Below are positions 17,349-27,530 of a stretch of 64,000 nt of DNA, piece after piece (positions within the stretch are counted from its first letter, which is position 1; every line of letters starts with the position of its first letter). The position numbers were made by a program, and so were the translations under genes. Source of the DNA: Muribaculaceae bacterium (GTDB lineage: Bacteria > Bacteroidota > Bacteroidia > Bacteroidales > Muribaculaceae); assembly GCA_022509185.1 (NCBI GenBank), contig JAFLTS010000001.1:62001-126000 (forward strand), written 5' to 3'. The notes beneath the pieces are model-generated. The model saw only the letters and a program-made list of their open reading frames with translations, was not told the DNA's origin and made no database searches.

Positions 17349-17397
17349 CTACCCCAAGGGTAGTCTATAGTTAACCCCAGGGTTTTAAGCCTGGGGG
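17349..17397 (+). repeat. Double-hairpin element upstream of the fimbrillin gene
   Basis: Two adjacent hairpins: CTACCC-CAA-GGGTAG (17349-17363) and CCCCAGG-8 nt-CCTGGGG (17375-17396), joined by a TATAGTTAA-containing linker. A similar arrangement occurs at 27819-27870, suggesting a dispersed element. There is no T-run, so it is not an intrinsic terminator; it could stabilise the fimbrillin mRNA 5' end. Confidence 0.6.
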
Positions 17398-17444
17398 CCT
17401 ACAAACTAAAACATAATATTAACCAAATTAATAACCAAACAAAC

Positions 17445-19127
17445 ATGAAGAAAATCTGTGGATTTTTAGGCGTTGCGGCGCTGATGGCGCTTGCAAGTTG
17501 CGCTAACGACAAACTCGATGGTCCGGATAACGGCCAACAAGTACAAGATGGCGAGGTGTCATATGTAAACGTTATTCTTTCCCTTTCAGGATTGGATACC
17601 AAAGCCGATGGAGATGATTATAAATACGGAACAAAAGAAGAAAGTGAGATCAAAACTTTAGTTCTTGCTTTTTACGATGCATCAGGTAACCTTCTTGAGG
17701 CAAAAGAACTTACGGGAGATGGTACTGATGGTACTCATACTTCTACTAGCCAAAATGTTGCTGTTGAAAAAGAAATAACAACTATAGAAGTTAAGGATTT
17801 CACCAAAAACTACTCAGCTTCTATTGTTGCTTACGTGAATATTCCGGCCTCTGAAGTTCAAAATAAATCTCTTTCTGCAATGAAAGCGATTAAGAATGTT
17901 TCTGACTTACAGAATACTACAGATAAAAGTTTTAAGATGACTAATTCAGGATATTATGACAACAGTAATAATTACGTAATGGAAGTACCTGTGTCAGTAT
18001 CCAACTTCTATAAGAAAGGTGATTCATCAGCCAGAGCTGTAGAAATTTATGTAGAAAGATTAGCAGCTAAAGCAACCGTTGCAGAACTGAAAGGAATTCA
18101 AGCTTATAAAGTAATTGAAGGTGAGAATACAGAAGTTGAACTTACCTTTGTTCCTCAGACTTGGTTTGTACAGAATCTTGAAAGCGAATCTTATCTCTTG
18201 AAGAATATGCCGCCAACAAAATCTTCAACCTATGAAACAAATTTTGCATCTTGGTTTAACCGTGCAAACGATCACAGATGTTTCTGGGCTCAATCTGCAG
18301 GTTATTCATCAAGAAACTTAACCAAAAATGATTATACTACACAAGATGGTTCATTCTCAGCTAAATCCGGTGAAGATGGAACATATGAATCCGTATTTTC
18401 TTTAAGCAATGGTGCGGCTAACAACGGTAAATATCTCCATGAAAATACTTTTGCCTCAACTACTGACTGGGCCGATGTTACAAGCATTATTATAGTGGGT
18501 AAATATAAAATTCATAGAGATGCAAGTGAAATTTATGATGATGAAACTTTCTATCTTAGAGACTCTTATATAATTGACAATGGAGAAGCTAAAGCAGTCC
18601 AAAAGATTTATAATGAAGAAGGAGTTAAAAAAGCTTTGTTTAGTTCTGTAACAGGTATCAAGAAAGGGAACGAAGCTTTGACAACAAATTCTGTGAAACT
18701 AAAACATGTTTCGGATAATGTATATGTCCTTGAATTAGAAGATAAGGAAGGAGAAGATTATGTAATTGATGGAGTTGAAGGCAAATCATATGCAGATGTT
18801 AATGCGGAACTGGCTAAGATAATCCCCGCTTATAAATATCACGAAGGTAAAGCATACTTTGCAGTACCTTTGAAGAACTATGACAGCTCTTCAACTAATA
18901 CTAAAAGAATTGAACTTGCAGCTGCAAAAGAGGGTAATTATGGTATAGTTCGTAATCGTTGGTATGAGCTTACTGTAAATAGTATTAAAGGATTAGGTAC
19001 AGGTATTTCCGGAGAAGAAGATGACAAGGATGAACCGGAACCATCTGATGATCCGGATGTATATGTAATCGATGCTACCCTTAAGGTATTACAATGGCAC
19101 TCAGCGGGACAAACCGTTGATCTGTAA
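17445..19127 (+). CDS. Major fimbrillin (Mfa1/FimA-like stalk subunit)
   Basis: 560 residues. A lipoprotein signal with lipobox (MKKICGFLGVAALMALASC, Cys19) is followed by an acidic spacer and a conserved FimA/Mfa1 beta-sandwich start (VSYVNVILSLSGLDTKADG). The C-terminus (ATLKVLQWHSAGQTVDL) has the Trp-containing last strand that serves as donor strand in this family of fimbriae. By analogy with Porphyromonas gingivalis Mfa1 it is exported as a lipoprotein, trimmed by a protease and polymerised by strand exchange on the cell surface. It is preceded by a hairpin leader and followed by three stem-loops, which could raise the level of this message over the accessory genes. Identity as the stalk subunit is inferred from position and size. 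Confidence 0.85.
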   Translation: MKKICGFLGVAALMALASCANDKLDGPDNGQQVQDGEVSYVNVILSLSGLDTKADGDDYKYGTKEESEIKTLVLAFYDASGNLLEAKELTGDGTDGTHTSTSQNVAVEKEITTIEVKDFTKNYSASIVAYVNIPASEVQNKSLSAMKAIKNVSDLQNTTDKSFKMTNSGYYDNSNNYVMEVPVSVSNFYKKGDSSARAVEIYVERLAAKATVAELKGIQAYKVIEGENTEVELTFVPQTWFVQNLESESYLLKNMPPTKSSTYETNFASWFNRANDHRCFWAQSAGYSSRNLTKNDYTTQDGSFSAKSGEDGTYESVFSLSNGAANNGKYLHENTFASTTDWADVTSIIIVGKYKIHRDASEIYDDETFYLRDSYIIDNGEAKAVQKIYNEEGVKKALFSSVTGIKKGNEALTTNSVKLKHVSDNVYVLELEDKEGEDYVIDGVEGKSYADVNAELAKIIPAYKYHEGKAYFAVPLKNYDSSSTNTKRIELAAAKEGNYGIVRNRWYELTVNSIKGLGTGISGEEDDKDEPEPSDDPDVYVIDATLKVLQWHSAGQTVDL

Positions 19128-19138
19128 AAGAGAATTTC

Positions 19139-19234
19139 GATGCCGAGAGGCATCACGCGGACCAAGTTTTGCAATCCGAGCCTTTTTATAGGTCCGCGAA
19201 CCCAGGTAAGAGGGGTTTTGCCATCCCTCTTACC
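19139..19234 (+). promoter_or_regulatory. Three consecutive stem-loops between fimbrillin and anchor genes
   Basis: GATGCC/GGCATC (19139-19154), CGCGGACC/GGTCCGCG (19156-19198) and GGTAAGAGGG/CCCTCTTACC (19205-19234), all perfect, with no poly-T tail. They fill the 124-bp gap after the fimbrillin stop and look like a 3'-end stabiliser or partial attenuator that lets the stalk gene exceed its downstream partners. Confidence 0.65.
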
Positions 19235-19278
19235 CCTAAAAATAACCATAAATGAATCTCTTACATATTATTAATACA

Positions 19279-20301
19279 ATGAAATTTCCTACAAAGGTTC
19301 TATCCTTATTATGCATTACTACTTCACTAATTTCTTGTGAGGGTATTTATGATTATGAAGGCGATTGCTCTAAATCATACGATGTGGGTATTAAATTTAC
19401 CAGAAATATCCTCGAGGCTAACGCTTTCTCTAATAAAGTGACATCAATATCTGTCCTTGTATACAACACTGCAGGAGAATTGGTTTATTATGACAAGGAA
19501 GCCGGTGACCCCTTGAAAAATGATAATTACTATATGCCGATTGATGTGAAACCGGGCACATATGATATAGTGGTATGGGGAGGATTGGAAAACAGCAATT
19601 CTTTTCTCCTGAATAATGGATATATTCCTGCAACGCTTTCAGAAGCCTCATGCCACCTTCAGAGAGAGGAGATTGAAGGTGAACATTATTCACGTTCTCC
19701 CCTTTCTCCCCTTTTTCATGGCATAGCGCGCGGTGTGGTGATTCAAGATAATGAGGAAATTGGACATATCAGGGTAGCAGATATCGACTTGACTAAAGAT
19801 ACTAACAATATAAAGGTAATTCTAACTCATAACAATGAGGAAACCATTAATCCGGATGACTATTCTTTCAGCGTGGCAGATGCTAATGGAAGGTTAAATT
19901 TCGACAATTCTCTTCTGGAAGATAAAGAGATCCTTTATCACGCTCATACCAAATACGAACTTCCTACTGTAGACATAGAAGAGAAGGCTACGAGGAGCGC
20001 TGTAAACGTCACCAATTCCATGATGGCCGAAATCGATATGTCTCGACTTATGGCTGACAGGAATCCGAGACTTCAGATACATAGAACAGATAATGATGAA
20101 CCGATTGTTGACCTTCCCCTTACCCAGCTTCTCCTTCATGCAAAAGGTGAGGCACGTTCATCTATGAGCAATCAGGAATATCTCGATCGTCAGGACGAAT
20201 TCACATTAGTTTTCTTTTTAGGTGATGACAACGGTTGGAATATGAGTGCAGGAATTTATATCAACGGTTGGCATATGAGTTTTCAATATTCCGATATATG
20301 A
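19279..20301 (+). CDS. Fimbrial anchor lipoprotein (Mfa2/FimB-like)
   Basis: From the ATG at 19279 the protein has 340 residues with a clean lipoprotein signal (MKFPTKVLSLLCITTSLISC); an upstream ATG at 19252 would add nine residues before the signal and is less likely. The mature part begins EGIYDYEGDCSKSYDVGIKF and contains SVLVYNTAGELVYYDKEAG and a PGTYDIVVWGG strand, all typical of the Mfa2/FimB family that anchors the fimbria to the outer membrane and limits its length. The position right after the fimbrillin gene is the canonical one. Confidence 0.85.
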   Translation: MKFPTKVLSLLCITTSLISCEGIYDYEGDCSKSYDVGIKFTRNILEANAFSNKVTSISVLVYNTAGELVYYDKEAGDPLKNDNYYMPIDVKPGTYDIVVWGGLENSNSFLLNNGYIPATLSEASCHLQREEIEGEHYSRSPLSPLFHGIARGVVIQDNEEIGHIRVADIDLTKDTNNIKVILTHNNEETINPDDYSFSVADANGRLNFDNSLLEDKEILYHAHTKYELPTVDIEEKATRSAVNVTNSMMAEIDMSRLMADRNPRLQIHRTDNDEPIVDLPLTQLLLHAKGEARSSMSNQEYLDRQDEFTLVFFLGDDNGWNMSAGIYINGWHMSFQYSDI

Positions 20302-20332
20302 CCCTTTAAGGCTAAATTCTTAGAAATAAAAA

Positions 20333-22123
20333 ATGATTTATAAAAAGATAAAGACACAAATTTCTGCCCAAAGAGCATCAGGATCGGGGTTAAAAATAAC
20401 TCTGATCCTGACCGCCCTTTTGTGTCTGGTCCAGTTCTCAGGATGCAGCCGGGATAATGAAGGCTCTTTAGATGAAGGAACTCCCCAAGAATATGTGCTT
20501 CGTCTTAATATTTTGGCTGAATCATCCTCCACACGTACCGAACGAGATATTTTGGAGGATGGCTCGGAAGCGGAATCTTATATTGATCCCGAAGATATTT
20601 GCCTTGTGTTGTATAAACCGGACGGTTCTTATCTCACAATGATAGATGATGCAGAGATATCTCCAACTGAAATCAGTGGCAAAAAATATTATTTCATTGA
20701 AAAAAGTTATACTCCCGAAGAAATAAACGAGTTTCATTTAGACACCGATCCAACAATTAATATATTGGTTTTGGCCAATTGGAACCGGTATGAATCTTCA
20801 CAGACCAATAAATATCCTTCAGAAGATAGTTTTAAAGAAACAAATGTTTACACAGGTCGAGATATAACTGAACCCCAAAAAGAGAAAAATTTATGGCTAA
20901 GTGATAACGGTTTGGTTTTTAATACCCAATCCAAATCCGAAAGCGGTATGACCAAAAGTTGGATCCCCGGTATGGAAAGCAAATCCTATATCCCGATGTT
21001 CGGATATAAGAACGGATTGAAATTCAATTTGAGAGGATCCGGAATTACATCAGGCAATTATTCCTTGACCCAAATACAGATGTTGCGGGCTTTGGCTAAA
21101 ATTGAAATAGTTGATGCCACTCCGGAAGGGTATGAGATTACTGACGCAAAACTATCTCTTTATAATACCACCGGAAGATTAATACCGGATATCACAGCCA
21201 ATGAAAAATGGGACGATGAAGACACACAAATCACCTTTCCTACCCTTCCCTCGTATCTAATTGGCCAAAACCCTTCAGGAAGCAACTTAACATTTGTGCA
21301 ATCTACTTCTGATGGCAAGAAGATTTGGACCGCTTATATCCCTGAAATGGAATTGACAGGCAACCGGGATATTTTAAGTGACCGTGCTTGTATAAAAATA
21401 AAGGGTAAGGTAGCCGATACAAATACGGAATACAATTATGATTTGCATTTCGGAGATTATTTGAAGGTAGACTCAGCTACCGGGTTACCTGATATGACGA
21501 CTGATTCTAAATGGGGACATATCCTTCGCAACCATATTTATCGGTTCACAATTAATTCTTTGAATTTTTGGACTTCTCTTACACTTAACGTACTTCCCTG
21601 GAACATGGCCGGTGAAGAACTCTGGTGGTACGAAGACATCCCCGAATATGTAAAACCCGAAATAAAATGGGAGCAATCTAGAGATATAGATGAATGGGAA
21701 CCGAGTGTCACCTTAAATCTTTCATCAGATTCGAAAGAAATTTTAAAAGGAATTTTTAATTTAAAAGCTCCTAAAGGGGGAACATGGCATGCTTACCTAA
21801 TGACAATTGGAGATGCAATCCCCACAGCTATAGAATTTTGTAATGCAGATGGTTCACAGAAAGAAGATGAAAATGAAAAAAGGCACATTTCCGGAGAAAT
21901 AGGTTATGATGATGAAGGTACAAATATTATAATTTATTTAAGACCGGAAGACCCGGAGGCTCTTCAAAAGGAAAGTATTTTTAAGCTTGTCGTTATGGTT
22001 GAGAACTTAGGCAATTGGATGGAAGTAATTATAGTTCCAACAAATGATGATGGTGTTCCTAAAACAAACAATGGTCATGCGAACTGGGAAATTATTCGAC
22101 CTGCAAGTTCCTCAAATCTTTAA
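20333..22123 (+). CDS. Fimbrial accessory lipoprotein (fimbrillin-like)
   Basis: 596 residues, lipobox LVQFSGC (Cys39) after a longer than usual N-region. Fimbrillin-type features: ARTE-like start EYVLRLNILAESSSTRTERD, the YKPDGSYLTMIDD strand, a central AKIEIVDATPEGYEITDAKL and a late LTLNVLPWNMAGEELWWYE block that resembles the Trp-containing donor-strand region of Mfa-type subunits, followed by about 155 more residues. This is likely a minor subunit (Mfa3/Mfa4-like) at or near the tip. It starts 31 bp after the anchor gene and is followed by the next lipoprotein after 12 bp. The exact paralogue cannot be assigned. Confidence 0.7.
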   Translation: MIYKKIKTQISAQRASGSGLKITLILTALLCLVQFSGCSRDNEGSLDEGTPQEYVLRLNILAESSSTRTERDILEDGSEAESYIDPEDICLVLYKPDGSYLTMIDDAEISPTEISGKKYYFIEKSYTPEEINEFHLDTDPTINILVLANWNRYESSQTNKYPSEDSFKETNVYTGRDITEPQKEKNLWLSDNGLVFNTQSKSESGMTKSWIPGMESKSYIPMFGYKNGLKFNLRGSGITSGNYSLTQIQMLRALAKIEIVDATPEGYEITDAKLSLYNTTGRLIPDITANEKWDDEDTQITFPTLPSYLIGQNPSGSNLTFVQSTSDGKKIWTAYIPEMELTGNRDILSDRACIKIKGKVADTNTEYNYDLHFGDYLKVDSATGLPDMTTDSKWGHILRNHIYRFTINSLNFWTSLTLNVLPWNMAGEELWWYEDIPEYVKPEIKWEQSRDIDEWEPSVTLNLSSDSKEILKGIFNLKAPKGGTWHAYLMTIGDAIPTAIEFCNADGSQKEDENEKRHISGEIGYDDEGTNIIIYLRPEDPEALQKESIFKLVVMVENLGNWMEVIIVPTNDDGVPKTNNGHANWEIIRPASSSNL

Positions 22124-22135
22124 ATAAGATTCAAA

Positions 22136-24778
22136 ATGATTTTAAAAAATATTAAAAATAATATATATTTATTTTCATTAGCACTTCTGACTTATTTTGC
22201 ATGGAGTTGCACTGACAATGATTTCAAGACTCAGGGTAATTCAATCGGTTCAGAGGGTTATATCTCTATTACTACAGAAGGATTAACACGTGACACTCAG
22301 GACGGAGAAGACATTTATAATGAAAATGCCATAAAGAATTATATATTGGTATTTTATACTGAAAAAGATGAAAATTGTTCTGAACCACAATATATTTATA
22401 AGGATAAAGTCAATGCCACCTCCTCAGTAAATGTAAGAGTTCCTATACCTATTGATGCAATCGATAAGGTTTTACCAAATAATGCAAATAAATGTCAAGT
22501 TTTTGCTTTGGTAAATCTCTCTGATGAGGATTTTAACAAAGTTGACGTTTCTTTACTTACTATTGATGGTAATACGGCTTCTTTAGCTAACATAAAAGAA
22601 TTTAGGGTGAAGTGTGATTTTGGAAGTATTGATGATGCTGTTGAAAGTTTTGTTATGAAAAACAAAAATGACAAAACTGTAGATGTTACCTATAATTCCG
22701 CAACAAAAACTCTAACCGGAACAATTGAAGTAACTCGCCTTGCGTCTAAACTTCGTCTTTGGTTGGGTATAGCACCAAAAATTTATGTAACAAACACTGG
22801 TAAAACATATATTTCAATTGATGATACAGGTGTTGAAGGAGAAAATGAAAGTGAAAAAGAAGCAGCTTTTATTAATTCAGGAGGAAGAATTTGTACTCCT
22901 GTACTTCCTGGTTCTTCATCAGAGCTTGAATTGGTAAAAGAGCCGGAATTAAAACTTAAAAATGGAGCCGGTACAGCAAGGATTGACTGTAAAGTTGCCA
23001 CTTCAGCAGAAGATAAAAGTATTACTTCGCGTGAGCTGTCAAAAGAAGATTTATTCACTTCTGCCAAACCTAAAAAATTTCAGACTACGGGTGATGATTT
23101 TAAATGGTCCAGCGCCGCTTCTTCATCAGTAAATTATGACTATGTAAACAAGCATCCTCTTTATTCTTACCCTAATCAATGGATAAATACACCTGATGAA
23201 GAACAACAATCATCAATGGAATTAGCAATTACCTGGAATGAAATTTCCAGGGATAAGCCGGAGGGAAATAAGGTAACTTATTATTATGAGCTTCCCATTA
23301 ATAAGAAAGGAAATCCGGCAGATTGTATGTTGCCTAATACTTATTATCGTGTCGGACTTTCAATTGGAGTATTAGGAAATATTGATAACGGTGACCCCTT
23401 AGAAATTGAGGATGCAACATGGGAAGTAATAGACTGGAAAACTGAAGACATTAAAATGTCTCTAAAAGAAACCCGGTATCTCATATTCGACCAAACCGAG
23501 TTCGTAATGAATGCAGTTGAAGACATTGAGATCCCATTTGTAACAAGTCATGATGTTGAATTAACAGAAGTATTATTATATTACTATAGATTCAACGAAA
23601 CCTATATGTTTGAGGGCAATAGAAGCTATGTGGGCCAACCTTCTGTTTTAATTGTGGATAATATTTATTATCAAGAATCTCTCAAAAGAGGGGAAATTTT
23701 ATATACAATAGATAACGATTACTTAAAAAAAGGAATAATAAAATTTCATCATCCTCTAAACGAAATTGAAGGACGGAATTCAGGTGGTACTTTTTCTTCG
23801 CAAAAAAAGAATATTGTTTATTTTGCAGAAACCGGAGATCCTGCATTATCAAAATTTGATATTTATATTTCATTAATTCACAAAGATGAACTTTTAAAGG
23901 AAAATACTAAATTTAAAGAAACCGTGCACATTGTTCAATATCCTTCCATATACATTGAGCCAGAATATAATGATTCTTACAAAGCCGGGGGGGATATAAA
24001 AGAAAGATATGCATATACGTTTATTAATGGAGAGTATAAAGATGATCTTGTAAATACTGATACCAATGATACTTGGCTAATTCTTTCAGGTTTATCTGGA
24101 TATACTCCTAATATGTATGTCTTAACAATAACTCAATTGGGAGAAAATGAAGCTTATATGATAGGGGATCCACGGTCCTTGGATTATAATAATTTATTAT
24201 CATCAGAAAGTTTTACTAATCCTAATGATTGTAACCCTCATACTGTTTTTAATTTAATTAGCAGAGCCGAAGTAGATCGGTCTCCAGTTAAAGCTTCTAG
24301 AAAATACAATACTGATTATACAACATTGGCATTCTATTATCCGACAGAAGAATCTGAAAGAACTGATAATATGATAGCCCCAAAGCTGCGTGTAGCATCA
24401 GGATACGGCAGAGGAGTAGCTGTTCCTAGAGATCAAGCACATTATAAATGCGCAACTTACCAAGAATATGGATATCCCGCCGGCAGATGGAGACTCCCAA
24501 CAAAAGCTGAATTAGGATATTTTAATACTCTTTCTAAAAAAAAGAAAATCCCACAATTATTTGATCAAACTGACAATGGTTATTGGACGTCTCAAGGCCA
24601 AATAAAGGTGACTGACAATGGATTAGAAGAAGTTAATAATTTAGATCAATCATTTGTACGTTGTGTTTATGATGAATGGTACTGGGTTGATGATAAAGGA
24701 GATAAAGATAAATGTGATCCAACCATTTTTACATGGGGTGACAAGCCAAAAGATAATGTTCAGCCATCATCTTATTGA
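22136..24778 (+). CDS. Large fimbrial tip lipoprotein with C-terminal Lcl/DUF1566-like domain
   Basis: 880 residues, lipobox TYFAWSC (Cys25). N-terminal fimbrillin-like domains (YISITTEGLTRDTQDGE, NYILVFYTEKDE, GTIEVTRLASKLRLWLG) lead to DUF4906-like beta modules in the middle. The last 110 residues are different: YPAGRWRLPTKAELGYF, NGYWTSQGQ and QSFVRCVYDEWYW match the pattern of DUF1566/Lcl C-terminal domains (C-type-lectin-related fold) that sit at the end of adhesins. I infer a tip adhesin with this domain as the ligand-binding head. The nearly identical promoter-free spacing shows it belongs to the same operon. Confidence 0.7.
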   Translation: MILKNIKNNIYLFSLALLTYFAWSCTDNDFKTQGNSIGSEGYISITTEGLTRDTQDGEDIYNENAIKNYILVFYTEKDENCSEPQYIYKDKVNATSSVNVRVPIPIDAIDKVLPNNANKCQVFALVNLSDEDFNKVDVSLLTIDGNTASLANIKEFRVKCDFGSIDDAVESFVMKNKNDKTVDVTYNSATKTLTGTIEVTRLASKLRLWLGIAPKIYVTNTGKTYISIDDTGVEGENESEKEAAFINSGGRICTPVLPGSSSELELVKEPELKLKNGAGTARIDCKVATSAEDKSITSRELSKEDLFTSAKPKKFQTTGDDFKWSSAASSSVNYDYVNKHPLYSYPNQWINTPDEEQQSSMELAITWNEISRDKPEGNKVTYYYELPINKKGNPADCMLPNTYYRVGLSIGVLGNIDNGDPLEIEDATWEVIDWKTEDIKMSLKETRYLIFDQTEFVMNAVEDIEIPFVTSHDVELTEVLLYYYRFNETYMFEGNRSYVGQPSVLIVDNIYYQESLKRGEILYTIDNDYLKKGIIKFHHPLNEIEGRNSGGTFSSQKKNIVYFAETGDPALSKFDIYISLIHKDELLKENTKFKETVHIVQYPSIYIEPEYNDSYKAGGDIKERYAYTFINGEYKDDLVNTDTNDTWLILSGLSGYTPNMYVLTITQLGENEAYMIGDPRSLDYNNLLSSESFTNPNDCNPHTVFNLISRAEVDRSPVKASRKYNTDYTTLAFYYPTEESERTDNMIAPKLRVASGYGRGVAVPRDQAHYKCATYQEYGYPAGRWRLPTKAELGYFNTLSKKKKIPQLFDQTDNGYWTSQGQIKVTDNGLEEVNNLDQSFVRCVYDEWYWVDDKGDKDKCDPTIFTWGDKPKDNVQPSSY

Positions 24779-24818
24779 TATTTTATTTTATACTTTCCCT
24801 TTTATTAAAAGATAATAA

Positions 24819-27491
24819 ATGAAATTTTTTAAACATATATTTAACTATCTATTGGCTATAGTTTGTGCTATATGTCTTTACAGCTGTGCAGACGATTTGG
24901 CTTTGGACAGTTATAAATCAATTTCTTCTTTCTCTTATAACGAAGATGGTAGTCTCAATGTGGATGTTTCTTTTACTGTGCCAGAGATGACAAAGGTGCA
25001 GACACGTATGGGATATACTCCACTTTATAAAGAACTCACCCTTTATGTTTTAGTTTTTGAAGACGGGACAGGTAAACTTTTACAATCAAGTGTAGCAGAA
25101 ATAAAAAATATAGATGAAGATAAAGAACATTCCGGTTATACTTTAGTAACTTTCAATACTTCCCTACAACCTACAGATAAAAATGCTGTTATCCATCTTA
25201 TTGCATCAAACCAACCGGACCTTAATCTTCAATTAGGCGTTATTGGAAGTGAATCTCTGTTGCGTACTATAGTAACAAAAGAAGGAAATGAAGCATATTG
25301 GGCAAGAATTCCTATTGGAAGGCCTATCACAAGTAAAGACAGAGATATAGACGGGGAATTAGCTGGTGAAATACTTGAAAAATTGAGCCATGTTCCAATG
25401 GTTAGGAATTTCTGTCGTGTTTCTGCTGAAGTTCAGGGAAAGGCCGCTGCTTATTTTGAAATCGACAAGCTATATCTGGTAAATGCAAACGATCGTGGTA
25501 GTGTAGTTCCATACCTTATTAAAGACGGAATGAGTGAGGAAACACGCGAAAATAATGGTTTCGTTATTTATTATAAAGATGAAGATGGTAAAAAAGTTTC
25601 CAAAAAATATTCCGAAATTATGGAAACTGGTTTTATCGGAGAACCTCCTTCAGGAACCTCTCAATATACCGAAGACAGGGTTAACATGGATGGTGAATTG
25701 GAAATTTATTTCTATGAACGTCCTTTCAGGGAGGAAAATCGCACCTATGTAGTTATACAAGGTCATAAATTCACAGAAACAGATGGTGAAAAAAAATCAG
25801 ATGGAGAGACCTGTTTTTATAAAATTGATTTGGGAAGAGTAGTTGAATCATCTGTATATGGAGAATTTGAATATTATAACCTTGTAAGAAATTTTGATTA
25901 TCACATAATTATTACTGATGTCTTATCAGAAGGATTTAAGACAAGGGAGGAAGCTAAATCAGATAATTCTTATGTTTCTAATAATCTTACCTCTACTGTA
26001 GAAACACGTGATCTAACCTGGATTAACGAAGGGGATGAAACTATCTACGTCAATCTCACTAAATATATCTATACTGAATCCAGAAAAGATAATATAGTGG
26101 AAATTAAGGGACGTTACATAAATAATGCTAACCCTGAAAGTAATTATGAAGAGGCTGAGGAATTAAATATTCTTATCGAAGATTATGCAACAGGATTTTT
26201 AACATTTGTAGGACAAAATTCTGAAACTGTAAATGAAAATGGTGATCTCATCTATGACGGGAACAAAGAAGTAGATTCGGATAAGAAATGGCAACATTGG
26301 TATTTGAAATTGAAAGATAACGCTCAAGTAGTTGATGAGGCTAAACAACAAAAAGTGATTGTATATAGAGGTAAGAAAACTGACTCAGAAGAAACTGAAT
26401 TTGGATTGTATCGTACCATTACCTTTACACTTATTCGTAATTTCAGGATTATAAAAATTGATACTTATCCCGGTATTTGGGATGAGTTTGATGAGCATTC
26501 CTGGGATTGGCCGGAAGATGATGGGGAGGGGTTGGGCCATATCACACGTGAAATTGGAGATGGAATTAACGCTCCTTTAACCCTTTTCTTTAAGTTGGAA
26601 GATTATCTTCCCCAATCTATTTTCCCTCTTGATTTTATCATAGAGAGTGACTTGCAGAATATACAGAATGATTATGAAGGAACTTCTGTAGTAAAAACAG
26701 TTCCCTCTTCATCTTCTCTTTTCTATGGTGAAGAAAAAAACGGAACCCCTTACGATATCAATACTACACGTATCCAATATATTAAGACGTTTTCTTATGA
26801 GGATTATGTGAATTATAATGGTATTGTAAGAGCAAGATACAGAACAACAACGTCGTTAAGCCAACCGGGATATGGTGGCGAAGGAGAAACCGGAGAATCG
26901 GAAACACGTCTGATGGTTTACAATGAATATTTTGATAAAGTGTACGATGATTTTACCCGTCGAACCACAGAAGATGTAAATGTTGAAGCTAACTTTAATG
27001 AAGATATTTGGACTGATTTTCTAAATAAAGTGAATTTAACAACTCGTAACAGGCTTTCATCAACCACAGACTTTAGTCCTTTAACTGATTTACGTTTCCA
27101 TGAAGATAAAGTTGGAAATATGAGTTCTGAAACAAAAAATATTGGTAGTACAGATTACAGGTATCTTAAAACTGCCGCTACCGGTGAGTATTTCCAGTAT
27201 GAATTCACTCATAGAGACAATAGTTCGGATGATAGAATTGTTAGAATTGAAGTAACATCGGGTACAGTTGAGGAGGATAATATAGTCACAGCTAAAAAAG
27301 CTAATATATATTGTGAAGATCTTGAATTTACTGAAACGCAGATTGATAATGATACTCCATGCAATACCATGGTTTATGAAACAGTTATCCGATCCGGCAC
27401 TCTCCCAAAAGATTTCACAATCCGGATAAGTCCGACTGAAGCTAATCAATGTTTCTTCGAGATAAATATTTATCCGAGATATGAAGAATAA
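24819..27491 (+). CDS. Large fimbrial accessory/tip lipoprotein, last gene of operon
   Basis: 890 residues, lipobox ICLYSC (Cys23). The N-terminus (SLNVDVSFTVPEMTKVQTRM, then LYKELTLYVLVFEDG) is fimbrillin-like, with a NLVRNFDYHIIITDVL strand as in DUF4906-type fimbrial proteins. The rest is beta-rich and acidic without a domain I can name. Two cysteines sit near the end (residues about 833 and 847), and one near 881. It is followed after a few bases by an intrinsic terminator, so it ends the fimbrial operon. Tip or length-control protein is the most likely role; function is inferred from the locus. Confidence 0.65.
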   Translation: MKFFKHIFNYLLAIVCAICLYSCADDLALDSYKSISSFSYNEDGSLNVDVSFTVPEMTKVQTRMGYTPLYKELTLYVLVFEDGTGKLLQSSVAEIKNIDEDKEHSGYTLVTFNTSLQPTDKNAVIHLIASNQPDLNLQLGVIGSESLLRTIVTKEGNEAYWARIPIGRPITSKDRDIDGELAGEILEKLSHVPMVRNFCRVSAEVQGKAAAYFEIDKLYLVNANDRGSVVPYLIKDGMSEETRENNGFVIYYKDEDGKKVSKKYSEIMETGFIGEPPSGTSQYTEDRVNMDGELEIYFYERPFREENRTYVVIQGHKFTETDGEKKSDGETCFYKIDLGRVVESSVYGEFEYYNLVRNFDYHIIITDVLSEGFKTREEAKSDNSYVSNNLTSTVETRDLTWINEGDETIYVNLTKYIYTESRKDNIVEIKGRYINNANPESNYEEAEELNILIEDYATGFLTFVGQNSETVNENGDLIYDGNKEVDSDKKWQHWYLKLKDNAQVVDEAKQQKVIVYRGKKTDSEETEFGLYRTITFTLIRNFRIIKIDTYPGIWDEFDEHSWDWPEDDGEGLGHITREIGDGINAPLTLFFKLEDYLPQSIFPLDFIIESDLQNIQNDYEGTSVVKTVPSSSSLFYGEEKNGTPYDINTTRIQYIKTFSYEDYVNYNGIVRARYRTTTSLSQPGYGGEGETGESETRLMVYNEYFDKVYDDFTRRTTEDVNVEANFNEDIWTDFLNKVNLTTRNRLSSTTDFSPLTDLRFHEDKVGNMSSETKNIGSTDYRYLKTAATGEYFQYEFTHRDNSSDDRIVRIEVTSGTVEEDNIVTAKKANIYCEDLEFTETQIDNDTPCNTMVYETVIRSGTLPKDFTIRISPTEANQCFFEINIYPRYEE

Positions 27492-27496
27492 AAATA

Positions 27497-27530
27497 GAAG
27501 CGGGTCTCCCCCCGCTTCTTATTATATTTT
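27497..27530 (+). terminator. Terminator of the fimbrial operon
   Basis: GAAGCGGG and CCCGCTTC with a 6-nt loop, followed by TTATTATATTTT, 6 bp after the last fimbrial stop codon. Confidence 0.8.
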
